Of a DNA stretch of 64,000 bases, positions 58,525-64,000 are shown piece after piece. Origin of the DNA: Candidatus Vagococcus giribetii. Lineage in GTDB: Bacteria; Bacillota; Bacilli; Lactobacillales; Vagococcaceae. The position numbers were made by a program, and so were the translations under genes. Position 1 is the first letter of the stretch, and each line of letters begins with the position of its first letter. The DNA lies in the NCBI RefSeq assembly GCF_017316185.1, contig NZ_JAFLVX010000015.1, forward strand, positions 1 through 64,000, read 5' to 3'. Below the pieces are notes generated by a model. It was not told where the DNA came from. It saw only the letters and a program-made list of their open reading frames with translations, and did no database searches.

Positions 58525-61110
58525 ATGAGTAAAGAAAACAAGCAAGTAGTCAATGTAGAAGAGTCGATTAATCTATTAGTGGAAAAAGGACTTGTCGCTT
58601 TAAGAAAAATGAAAACCCTTACTCAAGAACAAGTAGATGCCATCGTTTATGAAATGAGTTTAGCCGCTATTGATCAACACATGCCCCTAGCTAAATTAGC
58701 TGTAGAAGAAACAGGTCGTGGTGTGTATGAAGATAAAGCCATAAAAAACATGTTTGCCTCTGAAAGTATTTGGAATAACATTAAACACAATAAAACGGTT
58801 GGAGTCATTCACGAAGACAAACAAACTGGCATCAAACAAATTGCCGCTCCTATTGGTGTTCTTTGTGGCGTTACACCAACAACTAACCCCACATCAACTA
58901 CTATTTTTAAAGCGATGATTTCCTTAAAAACAAGAAATCCCATTGTCTTTGCTTTTCACCCGGCTGCTCAAAAGTCTTCAGCAGCAGCTGCTCGAGTTGT
59001 TCGCGATGCTGCTATTAAAGCTGGCGCACCTGAGGATTGTGTTCAGTGGATTGAAGTCCCTTCTTTAGAAGCAACTAATGCCTTAATGAATCACCCAGAC
59101 ATTGCTTCCGTATTAGCAACTGGTGGCTCTGCGATGGTCAAAGCCGCTTATTCAACTGGTAAACCTGCTATTGGTGTAGGTCCTGGTAATACACCTGCCT
59201 ATATCGAGAAAACAGCTAAAATCAAACGAGCTGTTAATGATTTAATTGTTTCTAAAACCTTTGATAACGGTATGATTTGTGCCTCTGAACAAGGTATTAT
59301 TGTTGATCAAGAAATTTACGATGAAGTTAAAAAAGAATTCCAAGCCCATCAAGTCTACGTATGTAATGCAAAAGAAAAAGACTTACTTGAAAACTATTTA
59401 ATGAATGAAGCAAAAACAGCTGTTAATCCTGAAGTAGTTGGAAAACCTGCTACTGACATTGCAGAAAAATCTGGTATCACTGTACCACAAGGAACAAAAA
59501 TGTTAATTGCTGAGTTAAAAGGAACTGGAAAAGAGCATCCTCTTTCTCTTGAAAAATTATCACCTGTTTTAGCTATGGTAAAAGCAACTAGTCATGAAGA
59601 AGCCTTCAAACTAGCAGAACAAATGCTTGAAACTGGTCTTGGCCATACAGCTTGTATTCACACTGAAGATGAGGACTTACAAGTAAACTACGCACTACGC
59701 ATGAAAGCATGTCGTATTTTAGTTAACACGCCAACTTCTCAAGGTGGGATTGGTGATATTTACAACGAGATGATTCCATCATTAACATTAGGTTGTGGGT
59801 CATACGGTAAAAACTCAACCTCTCAAAATGTATCTACAGTTAACCTATTGAACTACAAAACACTAGCGAAAAGGAGAACAAATATGCAATGGTTCAGACT
59901 ACCAAATCGCATTTTCTTTGAAAAAAATTCGATTCAATACTTACAAGTGATGGAAGATATCGAACGTGCCTTTATCGTTTGTGACCCTGGTATGGTACAG
60001 TTAGGTTATGCAGATATTATTATTGAAGAGTTGAGAAAACGAAACAATAAAGTTCACTTTGAAATTTTCTCAGAAGTCGAGCCAAATCCATCAACAAATA
60101 CAGTTTATAAAGGAACAGAACAAATTGTTAACTTTAAACCTGACACGATTATCGCTCTTGGTGGTGGTTCTGCCATTGATGCAGCTAAAGGTATGTGGTT
60201 ATTCTATGAACACCCAGAAACTGAATTCTTTGGGGCGAAACAAAAATTCTTAGATATTAGAAAACGTATTTACAAATTCCCTAAAGCTGAAAAATCACGT
60301 TTGGTTTGTGTGCCAACCACATCAGGTACAGGAGCTGAAGTGACACCTTTTGCGGTTATCACAGATAGCGAAACACATGTAAAATACCCATTAGCTGATT
60401 ATGCTTTGACACCTGACGTGGCCATCATTGACCCACAATTTGTCTTATCTGTGCCAAAATCAATCTCAGCTGACACAGGAATGGACGTATTAACTCATGC
60501 TCTTGAGTCTTATGTATCTGTTATGGCTAGTGATTACACTCGTGGATTAAGCTTAGAAGCCATTAAATTAGTCTTTGCTAACCTAAACAAATCAGTTAAT
60601 GAGCAAGATCCGATTGCTCGAGAAAAAATGCATAACGCCTCAGCCATTGCTGGTATGGCTTTTGCTAATGCTTTCTTAGGTATTTGTCACTCAGTGGCTC
60701 ACAAAATTGGTGGTGAGTACAATATTCCACATGGCAGAACTAATGCTATTTTGTTACCACATATTATTCGATACAATGCTAAGGATCCACAAAAACATGC
60801 GATTTTCCCTAAATACGACTACTTCAGAGCTCATGAAGACTATGCGCAAATTGCTCGAGAACTTGGATTTAAAGGCAATACAACGGAAGAACTCGTTGAA
60901 AGTCTTGTGACAGAGATTATCGCACTTGGTAAAAGCGTTGGTATTGATATGAGTTTGAAAGCTCAAGGCGTAACACAAGAAGTCCTAGATAACACTGTGG
61001 ACCGCATGGCAGAACTAGCTTATGAAGACCAATGTACAACGGCTAATCCAAAAGAGCCTCTTATTAGTGAGTTAAAACAAATCATTATTGATGCTTATAA
61101 AGGTGTTTAA
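58525..61110 (+). CDS. adhE: Bifunctional acetaldehyde-CoA/alcohol dehydrogenase
   Basis: A 861-residue fermentation enzyme that turns acetyl-CoA into ethanol in two NADH-dependent steps. Residues 1-440 form the aldehyde dehydrogenase half (FAFHPAAQKSSAAAARVV, ATGGSAMVKAAYSTGKPAIGVGPGNTPAYIE, and the catalytic Cys in GMICASEQ near 252). Residues 455-861 form the iron-dependent alcohol dehydrogenase (ALGGGSAIDAAKGMW near 545, ITDSETHVKYPLADYALTPDVAIIDP near 615-640, GMDVLTHALESYVSV and the metal His). Length is normal. The second ATG, 58525, is preferred for spacing to GGAGG. Spirosome-forming family. Confidence 0.96.
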   Translation: MSKENKQVVNVEESINLLVEKGLVALRKMKTLTQEQVDAIVYEMSLAAIDQHMPLAKLAVEETGRGVYEDKAIKNMFASESIWNNIKHNKTVGVIHEDKQTGIKQIAAPIGVLCGVTPTTNPTSTTIFKAMISLKTRNPIVFAFHPAAQKSSAAAARVVRDAAIKAGAPEDCVQWIEVPSLEATNALMNHPDIASVLATGGSAMVKAAYSTGKPAIGVGPGNTPAYIEKTAKIKRAVNDLIVSKTFDNGMICASEQGIIVDQEIYDEVKKEFQAHQVYVCNAKEKDLLENYLMNEAKTAVNPEVVGKPATDIAEKSGITVPQGTKMLIAELKGTGKEHPLSLEKLSPVLAMVKATSHEEAFKLAEQMLETGLGHTACIHTEDEDLQVNYALRMKACRILVNTPTSQGGIGDIYNEMIPSLTLGCGSYGKNSTSQNVSTVNLLNYKTLAKRRTNMQWFRLPNRIFFEKNSIQYLQVMEDIERAFIVCDPGMVQLGYADIIIEELRKRNNKVHFEIFSEVEPNPSTNTVYKGTEQIVNFKPDTIIALGGGSAIDAAKGMWLFYEHPETEFFGAKQKFLDIRKRIYKFPKAEKSRLVCVPTTSGTGAEVTPFAVITDSETHVKYPLADYALTPDVAIIDPQFVLSVPKSISADTGMDVLTHALESYVSVMASDYTRGLSLEAIKLVFANLNKSVNEQDPIAREKMHNASAIAGMAFANAFLGICHSVAHKIGGEYNIPHGRTNAILLPHIIRYNAKDPQKHAIFPKYDYFRAHEDYAQIARELGFKGNTTEELVESLVTEIIALGKSVGIDMSLKAQGVTQEVLDNTVDRMAELAYEDQCTTANPKEPLISELKQIIIDAYKGV

Positions 61111-61120
61111 ATAAAAAACA

Positions 61121-61150
61121 AAAAAACAGTCTTCTTTTAGACTGTTTTTT
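61121..61150 (+). terminator. adhE terminator
   Basis: AAAACAGTCT pairs with AGACTGTTTT around a TTCTTT loop, with T-run at 61145-61152. Confidence 0.85.
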
Positions 61151-61210
61151 TTGCGTCATATAAGGTATTCTAGAGGTATCTTAAAGAGCATGCTTAAGGA
61201 GGATACTGTT

Positions 61211-61636
61211 TTGACGACACCTATTATTCACTATCAAGTAAATAAAGACATAAGTGATGGTCAATTACGCCCTCTTTATGAGTCAGTTGGCTGGATATCC
61301 TATACGGACCAACTTGAGGATTTAAGCTTGTTATTAAGTGGTAGTCATCTAGTCATTAGTGCTTGGGCTGATAACGAATTAGTCGGCTTGATTAGAACCA
61401 TTGGAGACGGTGTTTCCATTGAGTATGTTCAAGATTTGCTCGTTCACCCAACCTATCAACACCAAGGAATTGGTACAACTCTATTAAGTAGAGTCAAAGA
61501 ACTATCAACCCAAGTTCGCCAATTTTTACTAATTACTGACAATAGTTCAGACAACCAACGCACCATTGAGTGGTATCGTCAACAAGGTTTAGTCCCTGTC
61601 GCTGAAGCCAACATAATTGCTCTTTGGAGAAAATGA
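61211..61636 (+). CDS. GNAT family N-acetyltransferase
   Basis: A 141-residue small acetyltransferase. ISAWADNELVGLIRTIGDG near 50, then VQDLLVHPTYQHQGIGTTLLSRV near 75-97 with the acetyl-CoA loop HQGIGT, and a C-terminal strand. The start is TTG at 61211, since AAGGAGG lies eight bases upstream. It is followed 16 bases later by a second, similar-sized gene. The substrate is unknown. Confidence 0.83.
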   Translation: MTTPIIHYQVNKDISDGQLRPLYESVGWISYTDQLEDLSLLLSGSHLVISAWADNELVGLIRTIGDGVSIEYVQDLLVHPTYQHQGIGTTLLSRVKELSTQVRQFLLITDNSSDNQRTIEWYRQQGLVPVAEANIIALWRK

Positions 61637-61652
61637 GAAGGAGTTTTTACAC

Positions 61653-62075
61653 ATGAAAGATTTTACACATCCAAAATTTCCAACAATCCATATTAAATTA
61701 TTATCACCTGAAACAGATATCACACTTTTAGAAACACTTTTAGCAAATTCACCCTTACAAGCTACAGAAGTTTTCGAGTTTATTCCACAAGGGTTATCAA
61801 CAGATGAAAAATATTTATATGGCATTTTTGATGAAACGACTCTTGTTGGAATTATCGATGTTATTGAAGATTACCCAATTAAACAAAGTGCTTTTATTAA
61901 TGAATTCTTCATTAGAGAAGACTTATTAGATAGTACTCTATCAGAAACACTCTACTTAGCTCTTGAAAAAACAGCTCAAGAAACTGGGATTACTTCAATG
62001 GAAATCAATCAAGATTTAACCACATTACCGTTTTTAGAAACAGTTGGTTTTGTCTCTCATAAAAAAAATATTTAA
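61653..62075 (+). CDS. Protein with a GNAT-like fold, unknown
   Basis: A 140-residue protein, probably a divergent GNAT acetyltransferase: alternating strands, KYLYGIFDETTLVGIIDVIEDYP near 53-75, INEFFIREDLLDSTLSETLYLALEKTAQETG near 82-112 and a C-terminal strand ending LETVGFVSHK. The R/QxxGxG/A loop is not visible, so acetyl-CoA binding is unsure. ATG at 61653 follows AAGGAG. Co-transcribed with the preceding acetyltransferase gene. Confidence 0.6.
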   Translation: MKDFTHPKFPTIHIKLLSPETDITLLETLLANSPLQATEVFEFIPQGLSTDEKYLYGIFDETTLVGIIDVIEDYPIKQSAFINEFFIREDLLDSTLSETLYLALEKTAQETGITSMEINQDLTTLPFLETVGFVSHKKNI

Positions 62076-62083
62076 CCCTATAG

Positions 62084-62109
62084 CCTCACATTATTTTGTG
62101 GGGTTTTTT
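62084..62109 (+). terminator. Terminator of the acetyltransferase pair
   Basis: CCTCACA (62084-62090) pairs with TGTGGGG (62097-62103), followed by TTTTTT. Confidence 0.82.
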
Positions 62110-62180
62110 GATTCAAATAAACAAGTAAATTACCTATCATATGATAAACTATTCGTACGTATTCACTAGGAGGGTTGGTT

Positions 62181-63113
62181 ATGTTTTTTAGAAAAAAAGT
62201 CACACGAGGTCATCTTTACCGCAGTGTTTTGTTCTTTACCATCATCTATTTTATTTTGATTTATTTCCAGAAAAGGATTTTAACAGGACTGTTTAATTCT
62301 CAGCTATCTTTTACTGTTCCTGATGTATTAGGCATCGTTACCAGTGATGCCCCACTTGATGTTTTAACTAAGCGTGCCACTAACGGGGCTATTTTAACAG
62401 GTGGATTCTTATTCGTTGAAATCATTCTCTTTATTTTACTGATTCTCTTATTTTTATTCAAACTATGGCGTATTCATCAACAAGAAAAGCTTAAAAAATA
62501 TGATTTTGTCTTACTAGTTGGTTTGCTTATTTTACTTATGGGTAGTTTTTATTATGCTTATATTTTAGGGACTACGTCTTTAGAAACGTATCAAACTGTC
62601 ACATCTGCTCTCAATCATCTAAGTCCTAAACAACTAGATAAATTAGCGACAAGATGGAAAGATTTCATTTACAATTATCAATTCTCTTTAGGCTATTTAC
62701 CTCGTGATATTTCGATTGTGATTGATCAATTTAAACAAATCATGAGTAACGTTCAAGAAGTTGCTGATATTCCTAATGTGTTGAGTCAATACATCAATCG
62801 TCTAAGTGAGTTAAAACTTCATTATTTCTTATTGATGTGTGCTGGATTTGGGACATTAATGGTTGCGCAAATCTTTGAATACCGTTTAATTCTAACTTCT
62901 TTAAAACAATTGAAACCTAAGAACAAACTTTTCACTTCTCACAATCAAGTCTCAGAAACACAACTCACTCAACTTTTAGAAGAACAACAAGTGTTGATGA
63001 GTAAAATAATTGACCTTCAAGCTGATTTACAACAAACTATAACAAAGGAATCTAACGAGACCAATCAACCAAAAGAAAAATCAAAAAAGAACAATAAAAA
63101 GAAAAAAAAATAG
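62181..63113 (+). CDS. Membrane protein with a lysine-rich tail, unknown
   Basis: A 310-residue protein with four predicted membrane helices (about 15-32, 70-95, 105-125, 210-230), an extracytoplasmic or cytoplasmic loop of about 85 residues between the third and fourth, and a C-terminal coiled-coil-like part from 260. It ends in a run of Lys and Asn (KSKKNNKKKKK), which may touch RNA or the acidic membrane surface. No family is recognised. ATG at 62181 follows GGAGG. It is convergent with nrnA. Confidence 0.65.
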   Translation: MFFRKKVTRGHLYRSVLFFTIIYFILIYFQKRILTGLFNSQLSFTVPDVLGIVTSDAPLDVLTKRATNGAILTGGFLFVEIILFILLILLFLFKLWRIHQQEKLKKYDFVLLVGLLILLMGSFYYAYILGTTSLETYQTVTSALNHLSPKQLDKLATRWKDFIYNYQFSLGYLPRDISIVIDQFKQIMSNVQEVADIPNVLSQYINRLSELKLHYFLLMCAGFGTLMVAQIFEYRLILTSLKQLKPKNKLFTSHNQVSETQLTQLLEEQQVLMSKIIDLQADLQQTITKESNETNQPKEKSKKNNKKKKK

Positions 63114-63142
63114 GTTAGACTCCTCTGAGTCTGACCTATTTT
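63107..63142. terminator. Terminator between the membrane protein gene and nrnA
   Basis: AAAATAGGTTAGACTC (63107-63122) pairs with GAGTCTGACCTATTTT (63127-63142), one mismatch. Bidirectional. Confidence 0.9.
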
Positions 63143-64000
63143 TTTACGTAATCTGCTACTAACTTTTTAATTTCTTGGTAGATTGCTTCTACTTCTTCTA
63201 AGTCCGCTGCATTGGCACCACTTGCTAATGGATGTCCTCCACCATGATGACGTTTAGCAATGGTGTTAATCACTGGACCTTTTGAACGTAAGCGTACGCG
63301 GTAAAATCCTTCTGGTTGAGCCACAAAAATCCCCCATGATTTCATTCCTTTTACCTTACCAGGAATCGGAATAATCGCTGGTGTTTCTGAGTCTACTACT
63401 CCGAAACGGTCTAATACTTCTTGAGAAAGTAATACCATACCAGCACCATTTTCATCCACAATGACATTTTCCATCACATAACCAGATAAACGCAATACAT
63501 TTTCTGGCATCTCTGTCATCTCACGATTTAACTCAGCCACATCAAAATCAAACTCTCTTAACTTACTTGCTACAAAAAGAGTATGGCTCGTTGTTGCTGG
63601 GTACTTGAATCGACCTGTGTCTCCAATAATACCTGCATAGAGTAATCTCGCTGCTTCTTTTGTTAAAACAAGCTCATCTTGAAATTCTGTGTAAAAATCA
63701 TAAATCAACTCACTGGCACTACTTGCTTTGGTATTAACAAAAGAAATATCCCCAAAAGGCTCATCATCTGGATGGTGATCCATCTTAATTAACAACTCAC
63801 CTAATTTATATTGTTCCCCACTGATGCGTGGTTCATTAGCTGTGTCTGTCGCTATTACTAAAGCTCCTTCATACATCTCATCTGTTACCGTGTCCATTTC
63901 CACAAGGTAATTTAATTTATCCACAGGTCCTCCAACCATGTAGATTTCTTTTTCAGGAAAAGAAGCACGTAAAATGTTAGCTAAGCCTCCTTGAGAACCT
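63136..64000 (-). CDS. nrnA: DHH family bifunctional oligoribonuclease/PAP phosphatase (5' end outside window)
   Basis: NrnA degrades short RNA and 3'-phosphoadenosine 5'-phosphate. The visible part has the DHH motif IKMDHHPDDEPFGD, GDTGRFKYPATTSHT, and the DHHA1 motif HHGGGHPLASGA near the C-terminus. The coding region does not start at the ATG at 63939. In frame upstream of it, codons up to the right edge read SQGGLANILRASFPEKEIY, a conserved NrnA segment, so the gene runs off the window; perhaps 40 residues are missing. It ends in a terminator shared with the membrane protein gene. Confidence 0.92.
   Translation of the reverse strand, partial: GSQGGLANILRASFPEKEIYMVGGPVDKLNYLVEMDTVTDEMYEGALVIATDTANEPRISGEQYKLGELLIKMDHHPDDEPFGDISFVNTKASSASELIYDFYTEFQDELVLTKEAARLLYAGIIGDTGRFKYPATTSHTLFVASKLREFDFDVAELNREMTEMPENVLRLSGYVMENVIVDENGAGMVLLSQEVLDRFGVVDSETPAIIPIPGKVKGMKSWGIFVAQPEGFYRVRLRSKGPVINTIAKRHHGGGHPLASGANAADLEEVEAIYQEIKKLVADYVKK

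Noticed and set aside
63136-63939. nrnA starting at the ATG at 63939
   Set aside because: In-frame codons upstream continue a conserved NrnA segment to the edge, so the start is outside the window.

Overview
The window is an AT-rich chromosomal segment of a low-GC Gram-positive bacterium of the Lactobacillales. Enterococcaceae (Vagococcus or Enterococcus) is the best guess. The basis is AT-rich codon use, GGAGG-type ribosome sites, many T-tailed hairpin terminators, a CIRCE-controlled groESL, T-box and preQ1 leaders, and gene order shared with Bacillus subtilis (coiA-pepF-spxH-CYTH-relQ-nadK-pseudouridine synthase, and ydiF-rex-ydiL-groES-groEL). The genus is inference; no rRNA or tRNA gene was recognised. 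Nearly everything is core genome. No insertion sequence, prophage, CRISPR array or plasmid gene was found.

Layout. 0-5 kb: pncB, a DUF92 membrane protein, then rplK-rplA and rplJ-rplL with their RNA leaders. 5-8 kb: a GNAT enzyme and a P1B-4 metal-efflux ATPase behind an ArsR/SmtB-like operator. 8-13.5 kb: a five-gene carbohydrate operon (two Gfo/Idh/MocA dehydrogenases, two xylose-isomerase-like TIM barrels, one ThuA protein) with an AraC-type regulator. 13.5-19.5 kb: rny, recA, cinA and the two-subunit serine dehydratase. 19.5-25 kb: a small protein with a frame anomaly, an NhaC-family transporter under a T-box, a DUF915 lipoprotein, nusG, secE, rpmG, a CBS-ACT protein and queT under a preQ1 riboswitch. 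25-32.4 kb: flavin reductase, lipid kinase, recD2, a phosphatase, trmL behind a possible structured RNA, rlmA, cutC. 32.4-44 kb: GNAT, corA, the relQ-nadK-rluA-mgtE operon, CYTH protein, spxH, coiA-pepF and queG. 44-51.3 kb: a YbaK/ProX deacylase, DUF3885 protein, an ABC-F ATPase, rex, a CPBP protease and groESL. 51.5-64 kb: a GDCCVxC protein, a MerR regulator with its target, a DppA-like peptidase with a peptide-binding lipoprotein, assorted small genes, an AraC regulator with a degenerate receiver divergent from adhE, two acetyltransferase-like proteins, a membrane protein and the 3' part of nrnA.

How it fits together. Several units link by function. rex and a Rex-like site at adhE suggest NADH-responsive fermentation. 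queT and queG both serve queuosine. relQ, the CBS-ACT protein and spxH belong to nucleotide-second-messenger and stress control. corA and mgtE sit side by side for magnesium. Control by RNA is prominent: an L10 leader, likely L1 sites, a T-box, preQ1-I, a terminator in the nusG leader and an unassigned element before trmL.

No wholly new defence or mobile system was seen. The best candidates for something undescribed are the RNA element upstream of trmL, the transporter-less ThuA/Gfo-Idh operon, the nusG leader terminator, the A8-tract frame problem in the small gene at 19.5 kb, and a dispersed hairpin repeat present in two copies. Many genes start with TTG or GTG, and start choices were made from ribosome-site spacing.
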